From assembly GCF_016860525.1 (NCBI RefSeq), contig NZ_BNEA01000015.1, positions 3,844,001-3,908,000 of the forward strand: 64,000 nt of DNA, in the 5' to 3' direction. Positions 54,768-63,568 of this stretch are shown here, in pieces; the first letter of the stretch is position 1; each line of letters starts with the position of its first letter. Origin of the DNA: Streptomyces rubradiris. Lineage in GTDB: Bacteria > Actinomycetota > Actinomycetes > Streptomycetales > Streptomycetaceae. The notes beneath the pieces were generated by a model. The model searched no databases, had not been told where the DNA came from, and was given only the letters and a program-made list of their open reading frames with translations. Position numbers and translations under genes: made by a program.

Positions 54768-55580
54768 TCATGCCCGCCGCATGCGCCTCAGGGCACCGCG
54801 GGCCGGGAGGACGGTGGCCATCGTGCCGAGCAGCAGGCAGCTCGTCACCACGGCCGTGAGCCAGGGCCAGGCCAGTGACGACTCCACTGGCAGGCCCAGT
54901 TCTTCGCGAAGGCCGTGCACCGTGCCGAACAGGGCCGGTGCGGCCGCCGCCAGGCCCAGGGCCGCGCCCAGGGTGACGACACAGCACGTCTCGGCAACAA
55001 GAGCCAGCAGCACCTGGGGGGGCGTCGCACCGGACAGGCGCAGTACGCGGAAGTCACGCACCCGGCCCGCGGTGGCCGTCAGCAAGGTGGAGGCGACGGC
55101 GATCACCGTGTAGCCCGCCGATACGGCGACGAGCATCAGGGTGAAGATCCACACCAGCCGGTCCTCCTCGGCATCGTCCGAGGCCGCGTACGCCTCCACG
55201 GAGACCTCGTCGGCGCGGAGCCCGGCCAGGAGGCGTGTCGGGGTGGGGGCGGGGGTGGTGCGGTAGGCGACGTCCGCCAGTGCTGACGGGTCGTGGTCGC
55301 GTACCAAGTCGCGCGGGAGGAAGACCTGGTACGGCATCGAGTCGTCCACCACGGCCGTCACACGCGACCTCCGCGTACGGCCGTCCTCGAAGGTGAGTGG
55401 GGCGGCACGGCCCTTCCGCCAGCCGTGCGCGTCCGCCACTGCCGCCGTGACGACGATCGTGTCGCCGCGGGGCGCGGGCACGGCGTAGACCTGCGCGAAA
55501 CCGGACGCCACCCCGGCCGCGGACAGGGCCGCTTCGCCGTCACCGCCGTACACCGTCGTCGCCAAGCGCATCGCGAGCAT
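54768..55580 (-). pseudogene. FtsX-like permease, C-terminal fragment
   Basis: About 270 residues equal to the last third of an FtsX/MacB permease: an extracellular piece (AQVYAVPAPRGDTIVVTAAVADAHGWRKG), then the three-TM FtsX block (LVWIFTLMLVAVSAGYTVIAVASTLLTATAGRVRDFRVLRLSGATPPQVLLALVAETCCVVTLGAALGLAAAAPAL) and a C-terminal TM. The N-terminal TM and first module are gone and no ATPase gene is adjacent. Immediately upstream its text runs into the end of a response-regulator gene in the opposite sense, a rearrangement joint. It could still be translated from the ATG at 55580, but function is doubtful. Confidence 0.75.
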
Positions 55581-55662
55581 CCTCCTGAAGCTCGAACTCC
55601 GGCCGGCCGCCCCCGACGACCACCGTCGCGTCCTGGCGGTGCTGGCCTATCTGCGAGCCTGA
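55560..55662 (+). pseudogene. C-terminal tail of a NarL-type response regulator
   Basis: Plus-strand text IASILLKLELRPAAPDDHRRVLAVLAYLRA-stop matches the last 30 residues of LuxR/NarL response regulators (compare GSILTKLDLSLDD..RRVLAVLAYLRG in the regulator at 14289). Nothing of the receiver domain or recognition helix is left; the sequence before it belongs to the truncated permease. Confidence 0.7.
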
Positions 55663-56226
55663 GCCCACCTGCCGGGCACGGGCCTGCGACAGCGGCGCCG
55701 CCTGGGGCTTCCACTCGTTCGGGTACGGTCGACCGCCCTCCCTTTCGGCGCTTGCGTGCCGACCGGTGATCCGCCTGGACGGCGTCCCCTCCCGGATGCC
55801 CTGCGCTCGCCGGAAAAGGGCAGTTCGTATGACAACGGCAGACGGAAGGCCGATCGCGTCGGTCACCGATGCGACACTGGCCGACATCGCCAGTAACGGC
55901 ATCTGGCGCGGCGCGGGCCTCGACCTCAACCCGTCGGTGCTCGCCGTCGCCCGTACGTTGCCCACGGCCGTCCAGGGCACCGCCCCGGCCGGCACGCTCG
56001 GCAGAGGAAGCCGTGCTGGAACTGCCGCTCGGCTGAACGACACCCGGCGTGTACGGGCTGATCCAGACCTGCCGGAACCGAACCGCCCGTACACGTCCAG
56101 GGCCCGGGTGGCCGAGCGGCAGGGCGCTCGCCGTGCCGAGCACCCCGCTCCCAGCTCGCAGGCGATCACGGACACGGCTGGGACGTGCCCGGACGGTCGC
56201 GGTGGCGGACCGGCGTGGCCGGAGTG
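55663..56226. other. Non-coding stretch with no recognisable gene
   Basis: Open frames exist on both strands but none has recognisable domains, ribosome binding sites or coherent codon bias. The plus-strand stretch from the ATG near 55829 (TTADGRPIASVTDATLADIAS...) could be a small hypothetical protein or an eroded gene; I cannot support it. Confidence 0.35.
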
Positions 56227-56670
56227 TCAGCGCCGGGTGGGCTCCGGCTGGTGGGTGGCGAGGGCCCAGATCACGAACACGTCGATGGCCATGACGATGA
56301 TCGACCACAACGGCTGGTACGGCAGGAACAGGAACTGCGCGATCAGGCTCAGCGACGCCAGTGCGATGCCGACGGGGCGGGCCCAGGAGGCGCGGGAGAG
56401 GATGCCCCAGCCCGTGATGGCGGCGATGATGCCGAGGATCAGCAGGATCCAGCCCCAGCCGGTGAGGTTGATCTTGTAAACGTAGTCGCCGATGCGGGCG
56501 TAGACGTCGTCCTTGGCGATCGCGGAGATGCCCTGGAAGATCGCCAGAATGCCGTTGACGAGCAGCAGGACGCCGGCGAAGGTGGCGCCGCCGGTGGCCA
56601 AGGCGCTGTGTCCGGTGGGGGGCGGGCCGTAACCGCCGGACGGCGCTCCCGGGTGAGGCTGTGCGGACAT
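56227..56670 (-). CDS. Small four-TM membrane protein (DUF7144 type)
   Basis: 147 residues from ATG 56670. A Pro/Gly-rich cytoplasmic start (PHPGAPSGGYGPPPTGHSA), then four hydrophobic helices: FAGVLLLVNGILAIFQGISAI, GWGWILLILGIIAAITGWGIL, ARPVGIALASLSLIAQFLFLPY and LWSIIVMAIDVFVIWALATH. The pattern LVNGILAIFQGISAIAKDDVY...WGWILLILGII..GWG.L is the common actinobacterial DUF7144 signature. Function unknown. Single gene. Confidence 0.83.
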   Translation of the reverse strand: MSAQPHPGAPSGGYGPPPTGHSALATGGATFAGVLLLVNGILAIFQGISAIAKDDVYARIGDYVYKINLTGWGWILLILGIIAAITGWGILSRASWARPVGIALASLSLIAQFLFLPYQPLWSIIVMAIDVFVIWALATHQPEPTRR

Positions 56671-56815
56671 GGTCGCACTCCGTTCTCCCGTGGCGGGCGA
56701 CGACCAGGCGGCCCGCCTCACGTGCTTCGACCTTCCGCTCCCCAGCGGCTCGCGGCCACGAGGGCTGAGCCGTTCGGGTGAGATGGCCTCGTGCCGGCCG
56801 GGAGCCGTTGGGGGG

Positions 56816-57688
56816 CTACGAATCCAGGCGCAGCCCTGTGAAGGCCAGGTTGCCCCCGTACTGGGCGAGGGGGGTGACCGTGGCGTCGGCGAAGGTGATC
56901 GTGCGGGCGGGGCCGGCGGGGGTCAGCCAGGCGGGAACGGCGTCCGGAGTGATGGTGACGGGCCGGTTCCCCGGGAGCGGCGTGCCACCGAGGGCCGTGA
57001 CCGTGCCGGACAACGCGCTGACGTAGAGGGTCACCACGCCCTTGCCACCGTCCCCCTTGAGCGTCGATGTGGTCGTGGGCCCGGTCCGCAGCCGGATCGC
57101 CGCGTCTCCCTTCCCCGCCGTGAGGCCGAGGCCGAGGGCCTCCAGCGACCGGACGGTGAACTTCAGTGCCCGCCGGGCTCCGGCCGCGGTGGACACGGTG
57201 ACCGTGCCGTGGAAGGTGACGGCGCGCAGGACGAGCCGGTCGGCGTGCAGGGTCCAGGGGGTGCGCGCGGGTCGCGCCGGTGGTCGGTCGAGCGGTGCGG
57301 CGGAGCGCCGGGGCGGGGGTGTCGTGGTTGCTCGCGGGGTGCCCCGGGGCGCCCGGGTGGCGGGCGTAGGTGTTGCCGCGGGGCCGGAGGTCGTGGGCGT
57401 GGGGCTGGTGGAGTGGTGTGGGGTGGTGCCGGGAGACGGCATACCGGACTGGGGTGTCGGCGCGCCGGACTGGGGTGGCGGTGTGGTGTGCGGCGGGGTC
57501 GGTGACGTGTTCTCGTCTGCCGTGGGACTCGCTGTGGCACTGGGGGCGGAGGGTGGGCTCGTCGTCCAGGGGGTGGGGAAGTGCAGGGCCAAGGGGAGGG
57601 TGGCGGCGGCCAGTGCGCAGAGGGCGGGTTGGGACGTGCGGGGACGTGGTCGCGTCCCGGTGGGAGGCGTGGAGTGGTCAGTCGCCAC
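56816..57688 (-). CDS. Exported or membrane-anchored Pro/Thr-rich protein
   Basis: 290 residues from GTG 57688, overlapping the end of the DUF6114 gene by 11 bp. A short N-terminal hydrophobic segment (LCALAAATLPLALHF) may be a signal or anchor. Residues 35-140 are almost only Pro, Thr, Ser and Ala (low complexity), and the last 145 residues form a folded beta-rich domain (WTLHADRLVLRAVTFHGTVTVSTAAGARRALKFTVRSLEALGLGLTA...NLAFTGLRLDS). That domain resembles the lipid- or steroid-binding-like folds seen next to DUF6230/DUF6114 genes. Third gene of that operon; no biochemical role known to me. Confidence 0.72.
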   Translation of the reverse strand: MATDHSTPPTGTRPRPRTSQPALCALAAATLPLALHFPTPWTTSPPSAPSATASPTADENTSPTPPHTTPPPQSGAPTPQSGMPSPGTTPHHSTSPTPTTSGPAATPTPATRAPRGTPRATTTPPPRRSAAPLDRPPARPARTPWTLHADRLVLRAVTFHGTVTVSTAAGARRALKFTVRSLEALGLGLTAGKGDAAIRLRTGPTTTSTLKGDGGKGVVTLYVSALSGTVTALGGTPLPGNRPVTITPDAVPAWLTPAGPARTITFADATVTPLAQYGGNLAFTGLRLDS

Positions 57689-58160
57689 GTTGGCTGTCTC
57701 CGGTGGGGAGGGGTGCGGACCCGGCGGCGGTCGGTGCCGGTGGTGGTTCGGCGGGCTCGGGCGGCGCCCAGGAGCAGGCCAGGCAGCCGCCGACCAGGCC
57801 CGCGGCCAGACCGAGGAAGAGACCGCCGAAGTTCGCGACGGGAAAGGAGATGAGGGCGAGCAGGAGGGTGCCGAGCCCGGCGAACACCCGCTGGTGGGGG
57901 CGGTACCAGAGGGCGAGGCCCAGGGCGATGAGCAGGACGCCGATGAGCAGGGAGCCGCTGCCGGAGGTGGTGGCGAGGGCCAGGGGCACCCCGTCCATGT
58001 CCAGGTTCGCGTACGGCCAGTACAGGATGGGAACGCCGGCCGTCATGGTGAACAGGCCCGCCCAGAAGGGGCGTTCTCCTCGCCAGGTGCCGAACCTGCG
58101 CCGGGCGTCCGCGGCTTTGCCGCGCGGCAGGAGGGGGCTGCCGGGGATGTGGTTGAGCAC
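57678..58160 (-). CDS. DUF6114 membrane protein
   Basis: 160 residues from GTG 58160. After a basic start (FGTWRGERPFWAGLFTMTAGVPILYWPYANL, the DUF6114 fingerprint), helices LLIGVLLIALGLALWYRP, VFAGLGTLLLALISFPVANFGG and FLGLAAGLVGGCLACSW follow, then a Pro-rich tail. These genes almost always follow a DUF6230 gene in Streptomyces, as here. The pair is probably envelope-associated; function unknown. Confidence 0.85.
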   Translation of the reverse strand: MLNHIPGSPLLPRGKAADARRRFGTWRGERPFWAGLFTMTAGVPILYWPYANLDMDGVPLALATTSGSGSLLIGVLLIALGLALWYRPHQRVFAGLGTLLLALISFPVANFGGLFLGLAAGLVGGCLACSWAPPEPAEPPPAPTAAGSAPLPTGDSQRGD

Positions 58161-58233
58161 GTGTCGTCCTGATCAGCGGTGTGGCGTACGACCGGGATTC
58201 CGGAGGGGTGCGGGCGGGCCTTCTTCGCGGTGG

Positions 58234-58857
58234 TCAGCCGCAGTCGTGGTGGCCTTCTTCGATCCGCACGCGCATCCCGGGGATGTTGAAGGTCCCGGCG
58301 GAGATGGCGGCCGCGGTGATCTGGACGTCGGTCATGCGGACCGAGTCGGCCTGCTGTCCGAAGCCGCTGGGGTCGAAGAAGCGCGAGCTCCTGTCGTCCG
58401 GGTTGATCGGACCCTTGCTGATCTCGCCCTGCGCGATGCCGATGTCGATGTCCTCGAAGTCCGCCTGGCCGGCGGCTTCGAAGGTCGCGTCGAGGAACAT
58501 GTGCGACGCCTCGGCCGGGCGTTCCTGCCCGCCGGTGAGTTTCAGCGTGTACGTTCCCAGTCCCGGGATGTCGATCGGTACGGACTGGCACAGATCGTCG
58601 ATCGTCACGTGCTGGGTGCCGGTGACCAGCACGGGTACGTGTTCGCCGTCCTTGGAGACGTCCACCATGCCGTAGATGCTGATCCCGCGGGCGGTCATCG
58701 TGCCCGCGGTGACCTGGAACCGCTGGCCGGAGACCAGGAACGAGGCGGCCAGCGCCCCCTGCGCCATGGCGATGCCGAGGGCCGCGCCGAGCGCGACGCT
58801 GGGGACCATGAGCACCGCGAAGCGCCGCCAACGGGTCCGGCCGGCGTGCTGCGACAT
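58234..58857 (-). CDS. DUF6230 exported protein
   Basis: 207 residues from ATG 58857 with AAGGAGA upstream. One N-terminal hydrophobic helix (WRRFAVLMVPSVALGAALGIAMAQGALAASF) serves as signal or anchor. The rest is the beta-rich DUF6230 domain: FLVSGQRFQVTAGTMTARGISIYGMVDVS, HVTIDDLCQSVPIDIPGLGTYTLKLTGG, ADFEDIDIGIAQGEIS and DVQITAAAISAGTFNIPGMRVRI. First gene of a three-gene operon with DUF6114 and a Pro-rich protein. Confidence 0.86.
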   Translation of the reverse strand: MSQHAGRTRWRRFAVLMVPSVALGAALGIAMAQGALAASFLVSGQRFQVTAGTMTARGISIYGMVDVSKDGEHVPVLVTGTQHVTIDDLCQSVPIDIPGLGTYTLKLTGGQERPAEASHMFLDATFEAAGQADFEDIDIGIAQGEISKGPINPDDRSSRFFDPSGFGQQADSVRMTDVQITAAAISAGTFNIPGMRVRIEEGHHDCG

Positions 58858-59057
58858 CCCGTCTCCTTGAGTCGTAGAGGGACCAGCCCATAAGCATGCA
58901 AAGCGGATATTCGGTGCGGTCCGGTGACGGATTCTAGGCTTCCGGTCATGACGACCGGCCGCACATCCGCGCCGCCGTACGGGTGGTGGCCGTCCTGCCG
59001 GGTCCCGCGGATGGCGGACGGAACCGGGCTCCCGGGTTGCGGGAGGCCCGGGTTGGG

Positions 59058-59657
59058 TCATGTCGGCGGGTCGGGTGGTGTCCGGAGGCCGGCCGTGCCG
59101 TCCGTCGCCTCGCCCGACCGCGCAGCGATCCATGAGCGCGCGTCGGCCAGGGCCCGGTCCAGGGGTTCGAAGACGGCCCCCGCCGCCGGGACGATCCCGC
59201 CCGGTCCCAGGTCCCGGTCGACACCGGTCATGCGCAGGATGCGGGCGAGGCCCGGGGTGACGCCCGCGAGGATCAGCCGGCCGCCCTGCCGGTCCAGTTC
59301 CCGGGCGTGGCGGCGGATGACCTTGGCCATGGTGGCGGAGGGTACGTCCGGTGCTCCGCGCACCACGAGGATCAGTACGGCGCCGTGGGCGTCGTCGGCG
59401 CGTGGGAGGGCCTGCTCGATGCGGGGCAGTTCGGCGAAGAAGCTCGTACCGGCGTAGTAGAGGACGGTGACGTCACCGGGCGGCAGCCGGTCCGGGGGGT
59501 CGGACAGGTGCCAGCGGCCCTCCGGATCGCGGGTGAGCGCCAGGAACCGGGCCTGGCGGGCGGCCTGCGCGCAGTACAGCAGCAGGGAGAGGATCGCGCC
59601 GAGCACGATGGCCTGCTGGAGGGGCAGTTGGGTCGTGGCCAGGAAGGTCAGCGCCAT
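59058..59657 (-). pseudogene. SulP anion transporter, C-terminal fragment with STAS domain
   Basis: 199 residues. It begins inside the last transmembrane part of a SulP transporter (FLATTQLPLQQAIVLGAILSLLLYCAQAARQARFLAL) and continues through the cytoplasmic STAS domain (VTVLYYAGTSFFAELPRIEQALPRADDAHGAVLILVVRGAPDVPSATMAKVIRRHARELDRQGGRLILAGVTPGLARILRMTG). The ten or so preceding membrane helices are missing; the DNA upstream is the sulfatase gene. A sulfate-uptake function next to a sulfatase made sense, but this remnant cannot transport. Confidence 0.8.
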
Positions 59658-59672
59658 CGCCGCCGAGCCGGT

Positions 59673-61575
59673 TCACGGTGTGACGATGGCGAAGTCCGGG
59701 TCGGGAGTGACGAGATGACCGAGCAGGTCGGTCAGCCGGCCGATATCCCCGGTGACCGTGACGGTGTCCCGGGCCGCCAGTTCCTCCGGGGTGAGAGTGC
59801 CGAGCAGGACGGCCCGCAGGTCGCCCTCGGTGAGGGTGATCTCGGTGTCCGGTTCGGTCGCGTCCGGGCTCGCGCCCCTGACATGGATGAGGACGCCGTT
59901 GCGCAGCCGCTGGGTGACCGGCTCGCCGCCGGTCACGTTCCAGCGCACGGTGATGTCCGCGTCCCAGCTGCGCGGACCGTCCACCCGGAAGGCGAGGGAG
60001 TCGAACAACTGCTCCAGGGACAGGGCCGCCAGCACGTCGGGCGAGGCGGTGCCCGTCGGTGTGCCGACCGAGCCGTGGCGCAGCTCCAGCGCGCCCATGA
60101 GGTAGAAGTTCCGCCAGGTGCCGTTCTCGCTGCCGTATCCGAGCTGTTCCAGCGCGTCGGCCTGAAGCGCGCGGGCGTCGGCGTTGTCCGGGTCGGCGAA
60201 GACGAACGTGGTTGACGACCTGGGCCACCCAGCGGAAGTCCCCGGCGGCGAAGGACTGCTGGGCCCGGCGCAGCACTTCGTCGGCGCCGCCCATGAACTC
60301 CACGTACCGTTTCGCGGACTCCACCGGCGGGTGCTCCCACAGGTGTGCCGGGTTGCCGTCGAACCAGCCCAGGTAACGCTGGTAGATCGCCTTGGTGTTG
60401 TGGCTGACCGAGCCGTAGTAGCCGTGGGTGTGCCAGGCCCGCTCCAGGGCGGGAGGCAGCCTCATCTCCTCGGCGATCTCCGGGCCGGTCAGCCCCTGGT
60501 TGAGCATGCGTACGGTCTGGTCGTGGAGGTAGGCGTACAGGTCGCGCTGCTCGCTCAGGAACGTCAGCACGCGGTCGCGGCCCCAGGTCGGCCAGTGGTG
60601 CGAGGCGAACGCCACGTCGCTCGATCCCACGAACAGGGCGATGGCCTCGGCGAGGTAACGCGCCCACACGCGCGGGTCGCGGACCTCCGCACCCCGCAGG
60701 GTCAGCAGATTGTGCAGGTTGTGGGTGGCGTTCTCCGCCATGCACAGCGCCGCGTGGTCGGGGAAGTGGATGTTCAGTTCCGCGGGCGCCTCGGTGCCCG
60801 GGGTGAGCTGGAAGACCATGCGGATGCCGTCGACGGTATCCGTCTGCCCGGTGCGGGTGATGTCCGCCGTCGGCGGGATCAGGCCGACCGCGCCGGTGGA
60901 CGTGGTCTGCCCGAGGCCCGCGCCGATCTGCCCGCGCCCGCCCTTCGGCAGGGCGGCGCCGTACATGTAGGCGGCGCGCCGGCCCATCGCCGTACCGGCG
61001 TAGACGTTCTCGCTGACCGCGTGCTCCAGGAAGCCCTGCGGGGCGAACACCGGCACGCCGCCGGCGATGTCCTCGTCCGTGACGACGCCCCGGACACCGC
61101 CGAAGTGGTCGGCGTGGCTGTGGGTGTACAGCACGGCGCTCACCGGGCGCTCGCCCCGGTGGGAACGGTAGAGGGCCAGGCCCGCCGCCGCGGTCTCGGC
61201 GCACAGCAGCGGGTCGATGACCAGGATGCCGCGCTCCCCCTCCACGATCGTCATGTTGGACAGGTCGAAGCCGCGTACTTGGTAGATGCCCTCGGTCACC
61301 TCGAACAATCCGTGGTCGGAGCACAGCCGGCTCTGCCGCCACAGGCTCGGATTGGCCGTCTCCGGGCAGTCCTGGTCGAGGAACCCGTACGCGCCCAGGT
61401 CCCACACCGCGCGCCCGTCGCGGTCCTGGATCACGCTCTCCCCCGCCGTGCCCAGGAAACCGCGCCGCGCGTCCTCAAGATCCCGCGTGTCGTCGAAGGC
61501 GAACCGCTCCCGCACGGCCGCGTTGGCCTCCGCGACCTGCCGCTCGGCCGGCTTGGCATCGGTGGTCTGCGTCAT
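59673..61575 (-). pseudogene. Alkyl sulfatase (SdsA1-type metallo-beta-lactamase), one-base frameshift
   Basis: Full-length size (~634 residues) if read through. N-terminal zinc domain: ILVIDPLLCAETAAAG, THSHADHFGGVRGV (HxHxDH), AELNIHFPDHAALCMAENATHNLHNLLTLRG and DVAFASHHWPTWG. A dimerisation domain (SAKRYVEFMGGADEVLRRAQQSFAAGDFRWVAQVVNH) ends near 60212, where an extra T shifts the frame. The next phase continues with FADPDNADARALQADALEQLGYGSENGTWRNFYLMGALELRHG and a C-terminal SCP2-like domain to 59673. Without the shift this would be an enzyme releasing sulfate from alkyl sulfates. A sequencing error cannot be excluded. Confidence 0.85.
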
Positions 61576-62177
61576 GTCGATCCCCTCGCGGGCTACGTGG
61601 GAGGGCCGGCGACACGGGCGGTCGCGGCCGTAACCACACCCTCACCCGGCCTGTACGCCGGCACGACCGGGCGTACTCCGCATGGGGGAACGGGGGGCGG
61701 CGGCCACGGGCCGTGTCAGTACACAGTGGGACTGACAGGCGTCACCCGCGCATTCATGCTCCGGTCTGCGGCCGGGAGCCGTCGACACGTAGTCCGATGC
61801 AAAGCAGCCCCCATGAACCAGGGAGACGGCGCGCGATGAAGTGGACGAGAGCGTCCAGTTCCTCACCTTCGGCGTCACCTCGCCGGTTGCCCGATCAATG
61901 CGATCGATGGCTGCCCTGAGTTCGGCAACGCCCTCCTCCAGCGATCCCGCGTCCGCCTCTTCAGGGGACTCGGCGATGCCGGACCAGTCATCGCAGGTGG
62001 TGCCTGATCAGCCCCTGCAGATCGACAAGCCACTGGCGCAAGGGAACGCCGGTCGGAGGACCCGGGGAGATGACCGACCCTCCCCAGCCCCTTTCGGGGG
62101 ACAAAGCGCCTAACCCGCCCCTGCCTGGGCATCGCTGGGACTGAACCACTACCGGGTACCAGACAGAAGGAAGATCC
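61576..62177. other. Intergenic stretch with decayed coding traces
   Basis: No intact gene. Near 61988-62060 there is a CdiI-type fragment (listed separately). The minus-strand text downstream of it (WSGIAESPEEADAGSLEEGVAELRAAIDRIDRA) looks coding-like but I cannot identify it. The right end holds the promoter and the GAAGGAAG ribosome binding site of the secreted-protein gene at 62178. Confidence 0.5.
61988..62060 (-). pseudogene. CdiI-type immunity gene, C-terminal fragment
   Basis: Minus-strand text PTGVPLRQWLVDLQGLIRHHLR-stop is nearly the same as the last residues of the immunity protein at 5338-6009 (PAGVSLRQWLIDLQGLIRYHLR). The DNA also matches over about 70 bp (shared CAAGCCACTGGCGCAAGG-type blocks). 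Only this tail remains. It shows that a related toxin-immunity module once stood on the far side of the NRPS cluster. Confidence 0.75.
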
Positions 62178-62531
62178 GTGTCTCTTCGTACCGTCACCGC
62201 GGCCGTCGGTGCCGCCTGCAGTGCCTTCGTCCTGCTGCTGACCGCTCCGGGTGCGGCCTCCGCGGCGACCGGCCAGTTCCGCTACACCTACACCACCGAC
62301 GAGGGGTACGACGCCGTCGGCTTCCTGAACAACCCCGCCAGCCGCCAGTGCGTCAACCTCCCGACGTCCGGCGCCGGTTCCGGCACGGTGTCGCGGGCGC
62401 CGAAGAACCTCACGAACTCCACCGCCACCGTCTTCCTCGACGCCGACTGCGAGGGCGACACCTACTACACCCTGCGGCCTGGCGCGGGGGCGTCCGAGCG
62501 CCTGCTGTTGCGCTCCGTCGTCTTCTCCTGA
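62178..62531 (+). CDS. Small secreted protein
   Basis: 117 residues from GTG 62178 with GAAGGAAG 7-8 nt upstream. A clear Sec signal (SLRTVTAAVGAACSAFVLLLTAPGAASAA, cleavage after ASA) leaves a mature domain of about 87 residues with two Cys (RQCVNLP and LDADCEGDTYY), probably one disulfide. The mature part (FRYTYTTDEGYDAVGFLNNPASRQCVNLP) resembles short exported Streptomyces proteins of unknown role. Single gene. Confidence 0.82.
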   Translation: MSLRTVTAAVGAACSAFVLLLTAPGAASAATGQFRYTYTTDEGYDAVGFLNNPASRQCVNLPTSGAGSGTVSRAPKNLTNSTATVFLDADCEGDTYYTLRPGAGASERLLLRSVVFS

Positions 62532-62722
62532 GCAGCCCCGGGGGCGACTGAGGCCTCACGTTCGGTTCGCAGGGGGGGCGGGCGACCGTCGGCCGGGCGG
62601 TCGCCCGGCCGTCCGGTGGTGATCCGGAGCGATGGGGGGACATGAGGTGGTTGTTATCGGGTAGGCGCGCCCGTGAGGGCCTGCTCACCGGGGGCGGGCG
62701 TGGATGGCAGGGAGGGCCTGGG

Positions 62723-63568
62723 ATGACGACGGCACTCGTCGGGACGGCGACCGGCTCCATCACGGAGCTGCCGGAGATCGCGGATCCGCAGAAGATCGCA
62801 CCCCAGGACGCCCGCGAGCTGACCAGGACGTTCCTGGACCGGCTCGCCGTGCTGGAGGAGGGCACGCCCGAGTACCAGTACGCGCGCAACACGCTCATCG
62901 AGATGAACATGTCGCTGGTGCGCTTCGCCGCCCGCCGGTTCCGCAACAGCGGCCAGGACATGGAGGACGTCGTCCAGGTCGGCACGATCGGCCTGATCAA
63001 GGCGATCGACCGGTTCGAGATCTCCCGTGACGTGCAGTTCACCAGCTTCGCGGTGCCGTACATCGTCGGTGAGATCAAGCGGTTCTTCCGTGACACCTCC
63101 TGGTCGGTCCACGTGCCGCGGCGACTTCAGGAGGCCCGTACCGAACTCGCCAAGGCCAGCGAGGAGTTGCGCAGCCGGCTGGGGCGGGCGCCCAAGGTCT
63201 CGGAGCTGGCCGCCCTGATGAACCTCACGGAGGAGCAGGTCGTGGAGGTCCAGATCGCGGCGAACGGCTACAACTCCGCCTCCCTCGACGCCGCGATCAC
63301 CGGCGACGCCGACGAGGGCGAGGCGGCCCTGTCCGAGTTCATCGGCGAGGAGGACACCGCGCTGGAACTCGTCGAGGACTTCCACGCCCTCGCCCCGCTC
63401 GTCGCCGGGCTGGACGAGCGGGAGCGGCGGATCCTGCACCTGAGGTTCGTGGAGGAGCGGACCCAGGCGGAGATCGGCAAGGAGCTGGGCGTCTCGCAGA
63501 TGCACGTCTCCCGGCTCATCTCCCGCATCGTGGCACGCCTGCGCTCGGGGATGCTCGCCACCGGGTGA
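62723..63568 (+). CDS. SigB/SigF-family RNA polymerase sigma factor
   Basis: 281 residues from ATG 62723 (GGGAGGG upstream; the frame is open to 62642). Region 2: NTLIEMNMSLVRFAARRFRNSGQDMEDVVQVGTIGLIKAIDRFEISRDVQFTSFAVPYIVGEIKRFFRDTSWSVHVPRRLQEA, with the aromatic -10 melting residues. Region 3: LAKASEELRSRLGRAPKVSELAALMNLTEEQVVEVQIAANGYNSASLDA. Region 4 HTH: LDERERRILHLRFVEERTQAEIGKELGVSQMHVSRLISRIVARLR. This is the stress/differentiation group with several paralogues in Streptomyces, normally held by anti-sigma factors; none is adjacent. Confidence 0.94.
   Translation: MTTALVGTATGSITELPEIADPQKIAPQDARELTRTFLDRLAVLEEGTPEYQYARNTLIEMNMSLVRFAARRFRNSGQDMEDVVQVGTIGLIKAIDRFEISRDVQFTSFAVPYIVGEIKRFFRDTSWSVHVPRRLQEARTELAKASEELRSRLGRAPKVSELAALMNLTEEQVVEVQIAANGYNSASLDAAITGDADEGEAALSEFIGEEDTALELVEDFHALAPLVAGLDERERRILHLRFVEERTQAEIGKELGVSQMHVSRLISRIVARLRSGMLATG

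Noticed and set aside
61714..61737. Short inverted repeat TGTCAGT ... ACTGACA as an operator or terminator
   Set aside because: Seven-base arms with a 10-nt loop in GC-rich DNA, no adjacent gene start or end that it would serve; likely chance.
62640..62665. SigB-type promoter before the sigma factor gene
   Set aside because: GTTG and GGGTAG elements are present but the spacing is far too short for the consensus.
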